Positions 26,413 through 34,639 of a stretch of DNA of 64,000 nt are shown here, piece after piece. Positions within the stretch are counted from its first letter, which is position 1; the number at the start of each line of letters is the position of its first letter. Source of the DNA: Maribacter sp. MMG018 (GTDB lineage Bacteria; Bacteroidota; Bacteroidia; Flavobacteriales; Flavobacteriaceae); NCBI RefSeq assembly GCF_018100785.1, contig NZ_JAGJEC010000002.1, forward strand, positions 744,001 to 808,000, given 5' to 3'. A program made the translations under genes and the position numbers. A model generated the notes under the pieces. It had not been told where the DNA came from. It saw nothing but the letters and a program-made list of their open reading frames with translations, and searched no databases.

Positions 26413-27300
26413 ATGAAACATATTACAGTACTAATAATTTTATGCGCACTCTTTTTTGTAGAAAAAACAAATGCACAAGATAAACAGGCCTATCAATTGT
26501 ATAAAAATAATGGGGAGATCGTAAATTATGATTTAATGATCTCAGATTTGGCCGAGAGTGATATGGTCTTTTTTGGAGAATATCATTTTAATCCTATTTC
26601 ACATTGGTTAGAATTAGAGGTTAGCAAAAGTTTGTTCGCTATAAAAGGAAGCAAATTATATTTGGGGGCCGAAATGTTCGAGAGCGGAAATCAATTGGTG
26701 TTAGACGAATATTTAAAGGGATTCTACGCAGAATCTAAAATGATTCCGGAAATAACCCAAATGTGGAGTAATTACAAAACCGATTATAGGCCTTTAATAG
26801 AATTTGCCAAGGATAATGATTTGCGGTTTATTGCCACAAATATTCCCAGAAGGTATGCATCTATGATAAGTAAAAAGGGATTCGATGCCCTAGAAATACT
26901 AAGTCCCGAAGCAAAGGAACTCATTGGGCCCGATCTAAAAAAGTATTTTGACCCGAATGTAAAAGCATATGCGGAAATGGCCAGCAATATGGGCGGACAT
27001 GTACCTCCGAATATGTTACATATGCAAATGGCCCAAGCGGCCAAAGATGCGACGATGGCACATTTTGCACTTAAGAATTTTAATGCAGGTGATATTTTAT
27101 TGCATTTTCAAGGTTCTTACCATTCTAATTATGACCAAGGTATTATCTGGTGGATCAATAAGATTCAACCAGGTCTACATATTAAATCCATTACGACCGT
27201 TTCACAGTCTGAATGGGACAAACTGACCGTTGAAGAAAGAGAAGGTATCGCAGATTATATAATTGTGGTCGCAAATAATATGACAAGTACTCAAGGCTGA
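26413..27300 (+). CDS. ChaN-family (DUF399) putative heme-binding protein
   Basis: This 295-residue exported protein starts at ATG 26413 with a signal peptide ending KTNAQD. An upstream ATG at 26344 lies inside the M16 gene and gives no signal at its start. The motif FFGEYHFNPISHWLE matches the conserved GE-x-H...H start of the ChaN fold, and HFQGSYHSNYDQG near the C-terminus holds further His residues. Campylobacter ChaN binds heme between monomers and is iron-regulated. Unlike many relatives it has no lipobox Cys. It ends the receptor/peptidase locus and supports an iron or heme role. Confidence 0.85.
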   Translation: MKHITVLIILCALFFVEKTNAQDKQAYQLYKNNGEIVNYDLMISDLAESDMVFFGEYHFNPISHWLELEVSKSLFAIKGSKLYLGAEMFESGNQLVLDEYLKGFYAESKMIPEITQMWSNYKTDYRPLIEFAKDNDLRFIATNIPRRYASMISKKGFDALEILSPEAKELIGPDLKKYFDPNVKAYAEMASNMGGHVPPNMLHMQMAQAAKDATMAHFALKNFNAGDILLHFQGSYHSNYDQGIIWWINKIQPGLHIKSITTVSQSEWDKLTVEEREGIADYIIVVANNMTSTQG

Positions 27301-27321
27301 TCATAAGCCTGCATGCCCATG

Positions 27322-27370
27322 TAGCCTTACCTTTTTTACATTTAGCAATATCGTCAAAAGTGTAAGGCTA
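27322..27370 (+). terminator. hairpin at the end of the receptor/peptidase locus
   Basis: TAGCCTTAC (27322-27330) and GTAAGGCTA (27362-27370) form a 9-bp stem with a long 31-base loop, followed by the T-rich TATTTTTAATATTTTTTATT. It sits 21 bases after the ChaN-like stop and is the probable transcript end, though the loop is long for an intrinsic terminator. Confidence 0.45.
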
Positions 27371-27433
27371 TATTTTTAATATTTTTTATTCGCACAAAAA
27401 GTTTCCTAACCTAGAAATGTACAGCCTAAGTTA

Positions 27434-28063
27434 CTAGGGCTTTTTTTTGTGCTTCTTTTTAAGAAACACGAATTGCTGTATAATGAACGCTATGGCGATT
27501 ACCGCAATCAGTATTATTATTACGTATTTTGAGGATGAAGTTGCCTCTTGTTGTACTACTTCTACAAACGTATTCTCTTTAACAACTAAAGAGACCGTAT
27601 GGTCATTGGATTGAGAAAGAGTAAAATTACTTTTTTCGAAACCGTCCTTAAAAAGCAAGAAAGTACTCTTGTTTCTGCTAATATCCTTAAAAATGGTATT
27701 CTGTACCACTACCGACTCAAGACTTGCGGGGATATTTAAAACTTCAAAAATCACTTTGGTCTCATGTCCCAGTTTTACTACCCCTTTATCTAAGCTTATC
27801 TGCTCACCGTTATTAAAAAATAGGTGTAAATTATTTTTAATATGCTCCAACACCATTTCTTGAAACTCTTCGGGTGTTTTATAAGGGGTATCCGCATAAT
27901 GTGTTCTGACTTCTTGTTGAAATGCGGTCAGGGAAGCATTGATCTGCAAGACCCACACATTGTTTTTTTGTTCGGCCAATACCAAGGTAGAAGCATCGGG
28001 GTTATGGGCAAAACCCAGTATAGAAAAGCATAATAAAGCAAATGTTATTATATGTTTTTTCAT
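27434..28063 (-). CDS. exported, membrane-anchored protein of unknown function
   Basis: This 209-residue protein starts at ATG 28061-28063, 10 bases after the YHYH stop; a start at 28129 would overlap that gene. A signal peptide (HIITFALLCFSILGFAHN) is followed by an extracytoplasmic beta-rich domain of about 150 residues and a C-terminal transmembrane helix (YVIIILIAVIAIAFIIQQFVFL) with a basic cytoplasmic tail (KKKHKKKP). The domain resembles DUF6702/HupE-associated N-terminal domains only loosely. It is the last gene of the YHYH/CotH cluster. Confidence 0.7.
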   Translation of the reverse strand: MKKHIITFALLCFSILGFAHNPDASTLVLAEQKNNVWVLQINASLTAFQQEVRTHYADTPYKTPEEFQEMVLEHIKNNLHLFFNNGEQISLDKGVVKLGHETKVIFEVLNIPASLESVVVQNTIFKDISRNKSTFLLFKDGFEKSNFTLSQSNDHTVSLVVKENTFVEVVQQEATSSSKYVIIILIAVIAIAFIIQQFVFLKKKHKKKP

Positions 28064-28073
28064 TTTTATTGAA

Positions 28074-29126
28074 TTAATTGGCATAAGCACCGTGCAGACC
28101 ATTGATAAAATTATTGTTTCCGGCTTCATCTACATGGTAATGGTATCCTCGTATTTCATCGGTATGGCCACGCAAATCATCCAGATCCGAAGGGGTGCTG
28201 CCATCTTCATCGGCATATTCATAAATTCCATATCCGTCCATTGCGTAACCGATCAATGCTGCGTGCCCATCTTCTTGCTCTACTTTAGTGCTAAAACCTG
28301 TAGCGGCATGGTAATGGTATCCTTGGTGAACGTTAATATGCCCGCCAGCATCGTCAAATGGTGCCAAGGTATATGCTCCAAGAATATTATCGGTAGGTGC
28401 GGGTGCAGAAAATTCTATACCATTAAGGGCTATACCTCGTGTAGACGGAACATTTTCGACCATTTCCGGTGGGCCTGCAGGCGCGTCGTCCGGTGCCCCC
28501 CCAACAGGTGCGTCCCCTGCCCCTGCCGTTAGGAAAAATACGGGGTCTGTTTGGGCAACCGGGGTTATAGGTATTAAAAAGGTTTGAGAAACATTGGTAA
28601 TGTACGAAGGAAGACATTCTACACAGAAATTTTCATATTCATCCCCAACATCCGGATTGGCGGCATTAATACAGTCCTCTTCAGAATCTGTAATATATAC
28701 GTCTCCGTTAGCGTCGTACATAAGCCAGTTCGAATCGTTATAGAATGTAGCCATATTCTCAATAAAAGCACCATCTACATCATACACCTCTCCATTTTCC
28801 AACCAGATACCACCAGCTTCCGCATCATCGGAAATATTGTCCGGGCACCATGGACCCATATTATGATCGGACGGCATACTATTGGTAACTATTTGGTAGC
28901 AATCTGTAGAAGTACCATCGGATAATGTGCAGGGTACGGTAGAGATAGTTACGGTACCATCGCTTGTTAGAAAATGGGTAGCGTCCACATTTATGACCAA
29001 TTCGTCATCGGAACTATCCGTATCATCATCGGTAGAGGTATTGTCACTACTACAACTAACCATGCCTATGGCAAAGAAAGAGTACAGTGAATATCTTAGA
29101 ATGGAATACTTAAATTTATGTGTCAT
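28074..29126 (-). CDS. YHYH-domain lipoprotein, second copy
   Basis: This is a 350-residue lipoprotein with lipobox MVSC (Cys near residue 25) and an acidic serine-rich linker. It has two clear repeats of the YHYH signature, GYHYHAATGF and GYHYHVDEAG, plus a GIYEYADEDG segment between them. A Gly/Pro-rich insert (GDAPVGGAPDDAPAGPPEM) at about residues 205-225 is absent from the copy at 14656. The first half has paired Cys residues. YHYH proteins have no assigned reaction; His clusters suggest metal binding. The neighbours are a membrane-anchored protein and a DUF6090 protein. Confidence 0.87.
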   Translation of the reverse strand: MTHKFKYSILRYSLYSFFAIGMVSCSSDNTSTDDDTDSSDDELVINVDATHFLTSDGTVTISTVPCTLSDGTSTDCYQIVTNSMPSDHNMGPWCPDNISDDAEAGGIWLENGEVYDVDGAFIENMATFYNDSNWLMYDANGDVYITDSEEDCINAANPDVGDEYENFCVECLPSYITNVSQTFLIPITPVAQTDPVFFLTAGAGDAPVGGAPDDAPAGPPEMVENVPSTRGIALNGIEFSAPAPTDNILGAYTLAPFDDAGGHINVHQGYHYHAATGFSTKVEQEDGHAALIGYAMDGYGIYEYADEDGSTPSDLDDLRGHTDEIRGYHYHVDEAGNNNFINGLHGAYAN

Positions 29127-29174
29127 ACTATTTAATTTTAATGAGAAATCCTTGATTTTGGGTTTATTGTTTTA

Positions 29175-29927
29175 TTACGTTCTATGCAGTTCTTCATTTA
29201 ATTTTGTAGCTATAGTCTTAGTTTTTTTTCTCAAATTTTTTGCGATCTCCAATTGTCCCTTGGTTTGTATTAACCTGTCTATAACACTGTTCTGATACTC
29301 TCTGTTCACCAACAGTTCTCCGTAATCAGATTTGTTTCCGTAATTTTCAAGTCTTTTATAGCTGTAGCTGTTTCTTGGTATGATCTCTATTAGGGAAATG
29401 TGTTTTTCTATAATCGGTTTTAACCGATCGGTTATAATATTTTCGATCTTCTTTTGTTGATTGTCAAAACTATCCAGTTCATTGGGGTAATCGGCTATCA
29501 ATCTCTTGAGCGAGTCGCTTTCTATAAATTCGAACTTATTGGTGGCATTTATAGAATTAATGGCCTCGTTACGTACTATGGTTCTTTCATAGTTTAAATT
29601 GACTATTAGGGACTTGGCCTCTTGTGTTAATTTATTGGGTTGATACCCAAAATAATTTATGGTGTTCTGAAGGTCTTGAATGTTCTTGGTGTAATCCACG
29701 ATAGAACTATCCAGAACGTTTAAATTGGTCTGTAATTCTTGGCTTAAGCTTTCATAGATCTTTAATTCTACGATTCTATTTTTTCTACTTTCGTTCAGAT
29801 TATTGATTTTTAGGGCGATCAGCAATCCTATTACTATTAGTAGAATTTCGCCAAGGGCATACATGAAATAGCTTTTAAACTTTTCCATACGTAATAATTT
29901 TTTTCTGACTTTTCTAAACAGTACCAT
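29175..29927 (-). CDS. DUF6090-family membrane protein
   Basis: This 250-residue protein begins with a basic stretch and one transmembrane helix (YALGEILLIVIGLLIALKIN) followed by LNESRKNR, then a long helical, probably coiled-coil, extracytoplasmic part. This N-terminal pattern (basic R-K-x-R-K-K-L, GE-I-x-L-V-x-I-G-x-L-I-A-L, NN-x-NE) is the signature of DUF6090, a family common in Flavobacteriia with unknown function. It is separated from the CotH gene upstream by a strong hairpin. Confidence 0.85.
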   Translation of the reverse strand: MVLFRKVRKKLLRMEKFKSYFMYALGEILLIVIGLLIALKINNLNESRKNRIVELKIYESLSQELQTNLNVLDSSIVDYTKNIQDLQNTINYFGYQPNKLTQEAKSLIVNLNYERTIVRNEAINSINATNKFEFIESDSLKRLIADYPNELDSFDNQQKKIENIITDRLKPIIEKHISLIEIIPRNSYSYKRLENYGNKSDYGELLVNREYQNSVIDRLIQTKGQLEIAKNLRKKTKTIATKLNEELHRT

Positions 29928-29958
29928 TATCGGTCATAGAAACTTTGTGTTTACAATT

Positions 29959-29992
29959 GAGGCTTCACGATCAATAGTAATCGTGAAGCCTC
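29959..29992. repeat. perfect 13-bp hairpin between CotH and DUF6090 genes
   Basis: GAGGCTTCACGAT (29959-29971) and ATCGTGAAGCCTC (29980-29992) form a perfect 13-bp stem with an 8-base loop, extendable by two pairs with one wobble. Neither side has a T tract, so it is not a standard intrinsic terminator. It lies 31 bases before the DUF6090 start and 36 bases after the CotH stop, both on the minus strand, and may stabilise or process the operon mRNA. Confidence 0.8.
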
Positions 29993-30028
29993 GAAACTAA
30001 CTCTAACAAAAACTAACAAAAACAAAAA

Positions 30029-31435
30029 CTATTCACTCAAATAATTACTTACCGCCGTTGCCCTACTTGTGGCATGTGCGTTTAATTCGTTTATTGCATT
30101 CTGAAAATCTGCACTTGAATTCAAGAAAGTATATCCTTCATTTTCAGATGTTGCATAAGGCGCTATCAAAGAAGAATAACTAGCGTACATCGCTTGTACC
30201 GTGGCCTCGTCAAAGGCTCCGTTTATTACTTCTTCTACGTAGTTGTCGTATATACTCTTATATACTTCGTCCTCGTACAGATAAGAGATCAAAGGCCATT
30301 GGCTTTCAGATACATCGGAAAAATCCAGTTCAGGAGCACCTTGTTGTTTTCCTTCTTGGAGGGCTTCGTTGTTATCCCAAGGAATCCAGGTAAGTTTACC
30401 GGTATCGGGATTATTGTACAGAAAGTAGTTGTGAGACATTCTTCCATACGTATCCCAGTTTTGGATGACCGTATTTGTAGCCAAATATTTTAAGAAGACA
30501 TCGGTATCGAACACCGATTCTAGGTTCGTACGCCAAGTTGCCGGGTCTGTTGTTCTCGAGTCATCATGTAAAATACTGAGCAAGCTCTCTACATCAGAAA
30601 AATCGGCCTCGTCCTCATTCGTTTTCTTTACGTATTCATCTTCATCATATGTTCCTAGGGCAAATGTTGCCGCATCGCCATCTGGTTTATAAAGGTTTCC
30701 GTCATTATCGTCAAATTGCTCATCGATAACCGTATCGTCGACCTCTTCTACCATGGTGTACAGTCCAAAATAAACGGGTCCATCACCATAGTCTACATAA
30801 ACGGTGTAAAATGCGGTATTCGAAACTACTAAACCGGCATTTCTAAAAATATCGGCCGCAGCTTTTTCCCTTAGGAAAGATTTATCATCGTAATTGTTTT
30901 TAAGGCTTAGTTTTTTAAAGCCGTAAAAACGCTGATTGTCTATTTGAGGATAGTCATCTTCGAACTCGTCAAAATCGAGTTTGAACGAGAGTTTTAGAAT
31001 ACCAGCCTGCCAAGAGGACTGTAAACTGGAATTTCCTTTAAAACGTACCCCTACCCTATACCATTCTTTGTCATTATAAAAGATTTCGGCCGGAACAAAT
31101 ATCGGATCTTCATCGGTAGATGTTGCGGTGCCACGACCTCCTGAGCCAAAGGTTCCGTATAGGTTGGTCATATTGTCCAACATACTTTCCCAACGTTCTT
31201 CGGTAATTACGATATCTAACCGTTTTACTTCATCGTCGGCAAATACCTCTTCAAAATTAGGATCGGCATCTTTGCTATGAGTCTCAACGGTCCAGTCGGT
31301 AGCTTCAAAATCAGTATCATCTAACGTAATTTCAATTTCTTCCTCTGTGTCCTCCATATCAGAATCTTCGACCGTGTCATCATCGCTACAGGCAATAAAA
31401 ACAGAAATGAACAAAAGAAGTATCGTTTTTCCCAT
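30029..31435 (-). CDS. CotH kinase-family lipoprotein
   Basis: This 468-residue lipoprotein starts at ATG 31433-31435, giving the signal MGKTILLLFISVFIAC and then an acidic linker. The rest is the CotH atypical protein-kinase fold: KRLDIVITEERWESML at the start, WYRVGVRFKGNSSLQ, the KKLSLKNNYDDKSFLREK region, GNLYKPDGD, and the C-lobe SHNYFLYNNP with WIPWDNNEAL in place of the usual acidic motif. CotH of Bacillus phosphorylates coat proteins. The target here, outside the cytoplasm, is unknown. A small EF-hand protein gene lies just upstream. Confidence 0.9.
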   Translation of the reverse strand: MGKTILLLFISVFIACSDDDTVEDSDMEDTEEEIEITLDDTDFEATDWTVETHSKDADPNFEEVFADDEVKRLDIVITEERWESMLDNMTNLYGTFGSGGRGTATSTDEDPIFVPAEIFYNDKEWYRVGVRFKGNSSLQSSWQAGILKLSFKLDFDEFEDDYPQIDNQRFYGFKKLSLKNNYDDKSFLREKAAADIFRNAGLVVSNTAFYTVYVDYGDGPVYFGLYTMVEEVDDTVIDEQFDDNDGNLYKPDGDAATFALGTYDEDEYVKKTNEDEADFSDVESLLSILHDDSRTTDPATWRTNLESVFDTDVFLKYLATNTVIQNWDTYGRMSHNYFLYNNPDTGKLTWIPWDNNEALQEGKQQGAPELDFSDVSESQWPLISYLYEDEVYKSIYDNYVEEVINGAFDEATVQAMYASYSSLIAPYATSENEGYTFLNSSADFQNAINELNAHATSRATAVSNYLSE

Positions 31436-31501
31436 AGGTATGGGGGGCATCGTTTTATGAAAAATCATATCCTCATTTTTTTATAAATAATTTAGTACTC
31501 C

Positions 31502-31786
31502 TTAGTTTCTTGGTCTTCTTTTTGGCTTGGGAGCATTCTTAAACTCTTCTTCGGAGATATATCCGTCTTCATCGGTATCTATTTCTGAAAAGCTTTCTTT
31601 TAAAGGACCCTTCACTTCATCCTCGGCTAATTTTCCGTCTTCATTGGCGTCCATTTCCTCTAAGAGTTTGGCGTATGTAGGCGGCTCTTTTCTGTCTCCC
31701 CTAGATTGTGCATTCATGGTAGCGGTTCCAAAGGTTATCAACATACCTAATAATAATCCTGCTTTTAATGTGTTTGTACTTTTCAT
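31502..31786 (-). CDS. small exported EF-hand protein
   Basis: This 94-residue protein starts at ATG 31784-31786 with a signal peptide (LLLGMLITFGTATMNAQ). Two EF-hand calcium loops follow: MDANEDGKLAEDEV and IDTDEDGYISEEEF, with acidic residues at positions 1, 3, 5 and 12. A basic Pro-rich tail (PKPKRRPRN) ends it. A much longer upstream extension to 32005 has no coding character. It leads the minus-strand cluster with the CotH kinase and could be its calcium-binding substrate or cofactor, which is inference. Confidence 0.88.
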   Translation of the reverse strand: MKSTNTLKAGLLLGMLITFGTATMNAQSRGDRKEPPTYAKLLEEMDANEDGKLAEDEVKGPLKESFSEIDTDEDGYISEEEFKNAPKPKRRPRN

Positions 31787-31975
31787 ATTATATTTTTTTG
31801 TATTAATATTTCGATTACAAAGATCAATGAAACTTTCATGCACAATGAGCACTTTAAGTAAACACCCAGAGCTATTAAGTAAAATGCCATAGATGTACGG
31901 TGAATGCCTTATTAATGCTTGTTTCGAACAAGGTTTTGGGGCTATTGTTGAAATATTATTCCTTTTATTTGTACC

Positions 31976-33049
31976 ATGAATAGACATAAACATTTTATAT
32001 TTCATGTAATCTTGTGGCTTTTAATTTGGGCCACGGCATGGATTTTTAGTGGAGATCAAATTGGGTTTGTTTCTGAAAATGGATTGTCGTTGGTATTTCA
32101 GATCTTGGCCATTGCCGTCTTAATATATTATTCGGCCCCAAAATTATTATTAAAGAAAAAGTATATACTGTTTACATTGGCATCGTTACTTACCATTGTA
32201 GTGGTGACTTTGGTCTTAACCAATATAACGCCGAGTGCTATAATCGGTGCAGGTCCATTAAACGGACCTCCAGGTCCTGTTCCCGGTCTATTGGAAGGAC
32301 CTAATTCAGGTATGGCCCCACCAATGGAAATGAATCGGAGACCCCCTTCAAAATTTTTCGTTAACCTATTATTAGTGGCCATTGCCTATGTAATTGCGAC
32401 ATTGGTGGAAACATTTTTATTCGTACAGCGAAAAGATGAAGAATTGATAATAAATAAAAATGAAGCATTACAGACCGAATTAAAGTTGTTGAAGTCGCAA
32501 ATAAATCCACATTTTCTCTTCAATGCCCTGAATAATATTTATGCACTATCTGCAATAGATTCTGGTAGAACCCAGCAGAGTATCAGCTATTTATCGGATA
32601 TGCTTAGATATGTATTGTACGAGTGCGACCATGAAATGGTACCCTTGCAGAAAGAGGTGGATTATATAAAAAACTATGTAAAACTGTTCGCTCTAAAAAG
32701 TAGTAAGTCCTACCCTATCACGACCAAGTTCCATATAGAAAACCCCACTATCAATATAGCTCCGATGGTATTGATCCCTTTTGTGGAAAATGCCCTTAAA
32801 CATAGTAATATTGAAAAAATAACCGGTACGTTCGTACATATAAAACTACATGCAGATTCTAATTTGATAGATTTTGAAATAGAGAATAGCAAACCGGCGA
32901 ATAATATTATAAAAGATGGTGTGGGCGGTATTGGAATCGAAAATGTAAAGAAAAGACTTGCTATATTATACCCGAATAGCCATCAATTATCGATCAACGA
33001 AACATCGGAGGCTTTTAAGGTTAATTTAAAATTAAAATTACATGGCTAA
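31976..33049 (+). CDS. LytS-type sensor histidine kinase
   Basis: This 357-residue membrane kinase has four transmembrane helices (about residues 8-24, 37-53, 62-82 and 127-150). The phospho-acceptor region contains QINPHFLFNALNNIYAL with His at about residue 179, and an ATP-binding domain with PFVENALKHS and GGIGIENVKKRL. The loop between helices 3 and 4 (residues 90-125) is rich in Gly, Pro and Met and should face outside. It is divergent from the EF-hand/CotH/YHYH cluster, its probable target, and overlaps its response regulator by 8 bases. Confidence 0.92.
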   Translation: MNRHKHFIFHVILWLLIWATAWIFSGDQIGFVSENGLSLVFQILAIAVLIYYSAPKLLLKKKYILFTLASLLTIVVVTLVLTNITPSAIIGAGPLNGPPGPVPGLLEGPNSGMAPPMEMNRRPPSKFFVNLLLVAIAYVIATLVETFLFVQRKDEELIINKNEALQTELKLLKSQINPHFLFNALNNIYALSAIDSGRTQQSISYLSDMLRYVLYECDHEMVPLQKEVDYIKNYVKLFALKSSKSYPITTKFHIENPTINIAPMVLIPFVENALKHSNIEKITGTFVHIKLHADSNLIDFEIENSKPANNIIKDGVGGIGIENVKKRLAILYPNSHQLSINETSEAFKVNLKLKLHG

Positions 33050-33716
33050 TATTAATTGTGTGGTAGTGGATGATGAAGAATTGGCGCGTACCCTTCTTGC
33101 CAACTATATAGAAAGAATAGATTTCATTACTCTTGTAGGACAGGCCGAAAATCCACTCGAGGCATTACAATTAATGAGAGAACATACGGTAAATCTTTTA
33201 TTTTTAGATATACAAATGCCAGAAATAAAAGGAACCGAATTTGCCAAAATGGTAGGTTCCGATACAAAAATCATCTTTACGACCGCTTATTCGGAATACG
33301 CCTTGCAAGGGTATGAGTTGAATGCAGTGGATTACCTTTTAAAGCCCATTACTTTTGAACGTTTTCTTACAGCGGTAAATAAGGTAAAAACAAACCAGAT
33401 AATAGAAAAATCGGAAGCTATCACCATAAAATCGGGCTATGATCTATACAAAGTACAGTATGGGGATATTATATACGTAGTAAGTGATAGCGAGTATGTA
33501 ACCTACCATACCGTAGATAAAAAGATTATAAGCAATCAGCGTTTAAAGACCGTAGAGCAAGAATTGCCAAGTTCTTTGTTTATAAGGGTACACCGTTCGT
33601 ATGTGGTTAACCGAAGCTATGTAACAGGACTTAAAGGAAGAGATTTAATACTTTCCGACATAACCATACCGGTAAGCGATTCGTATTATGATCGTGTTAA
33701 AAAAGAGCTGTTTTAG
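33042..33716 (+). CDS. LytTR-family response regulator
   Basis: This 224-residue regulator has a receiver domain (VVDDEE at the N-terminus, phospho-acceptor Asp in LLFLDIQMPE, Lys in DYLLKPI) and a C-terminal LytTR DNA-binding domain (FIRVHRSYVVNRSYV). It forms a two-component pair with the preceding kinase, with coupled translation. The stop codon lies inside the following terminator stem. Confidence 0.94.
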   Translation: MANINCVVVDDEELARTLLANYIERIDFITLVGQAENPLEALQLMREHTVNLLFLDIQMPEIKGTEFAKMVGSDTKIIFTTAYSEYALQGYELNAVDYLLKPITFERFLTAVNKVKTNQIIEKSEAITIKSGYDLYKVQYGDIIYVVSDSEYVTYHTVDKKIISNQRLKTVEQELPSSLFIRVHRSYVVNRSYVTGLKGRDLILSDITIPVSDSYYDRVKKELF

Positions 33717-33742
33717 TGTACAACAGCTCGTTTCTTTTCTCT
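33705..33742 (+). terminator. intrinsic terminator overlapping the response-regulator stop
   Basis: GAGCTGTT (33705-33712) and AACAGCTC (33722-33729) form a perfect 8-bp stem with a 9-base loop, followed by the T-rich GTTTCTTTTCTCTTT. The left arm includes the last codons of the regulator. Confidence 0.65.
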
Positions 33743-33847
33743 TTAAATCAGATTTACAAAAAGAATATCTTCTTGGGTATTTGCTAAGTAACTCAGAGTA
33801 AACATGCTATAAGGCCCAAGGTTGAATTGTGAATATCTAATCTCGTT

Positions 33848-33883
33848 TTTGCCCATTCCAACTATGCTTAAAACTTATATTTG
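33848..33883 (+). promoter_or_regulatory. promoter of the DUF4494 gene
   Basis: TTTG at 33848-33851, a 24-base spacer and TATATTTG at 33876-33883 match the Bacteroidota -33/-7 pattern. Transcription would begin near 33888, about 18 bases before the ATG. Confidence 0.55.
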
Positions 33884-33905
33884 CCACCCCTAAAACAATA
33901 TAATT

Positions 33906-34466
33906 ATGAGTGCAACATGGTACGAATGCAAAGTAAAATATAGAAAATTAGATGAAGCAAGTGGCATGCAAAAGGTGAAGACAGAACCTTTTTTGGTAGA
34001 TGCCATATCCTACACGGAAGCAGAAAGTAGAATAACAGAAGAAATGTCGGCTTATTTAAGTGATAGCGATGAGATCAAGATCACCAATATTAAAGTTGCC
34101 AATTTTGCAGAAATACATCCGTTCGAAAATTCTGACCGGTGGTTTAAGTCTAAAGTATCTTTGATCGTTTTTGATGAAGAAAGTGGCAAAGAACGTAAGA
34201 GCAACCAGTATTTACTTGTTCAGGCCAACGATGTTAAAGAGGCCTATGACAACACGGTAAGCGTTATGAAGGATACCATGGGCGATTATACCATTCCAGC
34301 GATAACGGAATCTCCGATCATGGATGTTTTTCCATATTTTTCAGGAGAAGAGGATGATATTGAAAGAGTGGAAAAATTTAAAGAACTAAAAGGTTCCGTA
34401 CCTGCGACCAATGAAATGGATGAAGCTTTAGAGATGGCAGATGTAATGGGCACCGAAGAAGAGTAG
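33906..34466 (+). CDS. DUF4494-family protein
   Basis: This is a 186-residue cytosolic protein with the DUF4494 pattern: WYECKVKYRKLDEASG at the N-terminus, VDAISYTEAESRITEEM, then a second similar half with WFKSKVSLIVFDEESGKE and ANDVKEAYDNTVSVMKDTM. The two halves look like a duplicated alpha-beta unit. The acidic C-terminal tail (EMDEALEMADVMGTEEE) is typical. The family is widespread and conserved in Bacteroidota but has no known role. It is monocistronic, with its own promoter and terminator. Confidence 0.88.
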   Translation: MSATWYECKVKYRKLDEASGMQKVKTEPFLVDAISYTEAESRITEEMSAYLSDSDEIKITNIKVANFAEIHPFENSDRWFKSKVSLIVFDEESGKERKSNQYLLVQANDVKEAYDNTVSVMKDTMGDYTIPAITESPIMDVFPYFSGEEDDIERVEKFKELKGSVPATNEMDEALEMADVMGTEEE

Positions 34467-34515
34467 AAGATTTATTTATGGGGTTTCCCCAAATTTTGTA
34501 GTAGTGTACAAAAGT

Positions 34516-34545
34516 AAAAAAGGATCCAATGGGGTCCTTTTTTTT
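34516..34545 (+). terminator. intrinsic terminator after the DUF4494 gene
   Basis: An A run, AGGATCC / GGGTCCT arms with one wobble pair (34521-34527 and 34532-34538) and a long T run make a standard terminator 50 bases after the stop. Confidence 0.8.
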
Positions 34546-34639
34546 GATATGGTTTGATTTGTTTTGATCATTGGTTACTTATGGCGAACGAAGATTAATT
34601 ATATTTAGGTACTTAAACATCTGTAAATAAGACACTATT

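Noticed and set aside
31787-32005. N-terminal extension of the EF-hand gene to an upstream ATG at 32005
   Set aside because: The extra 73 residues have no coding character, overlap the divergent kinase start and would bury the signal peptide.
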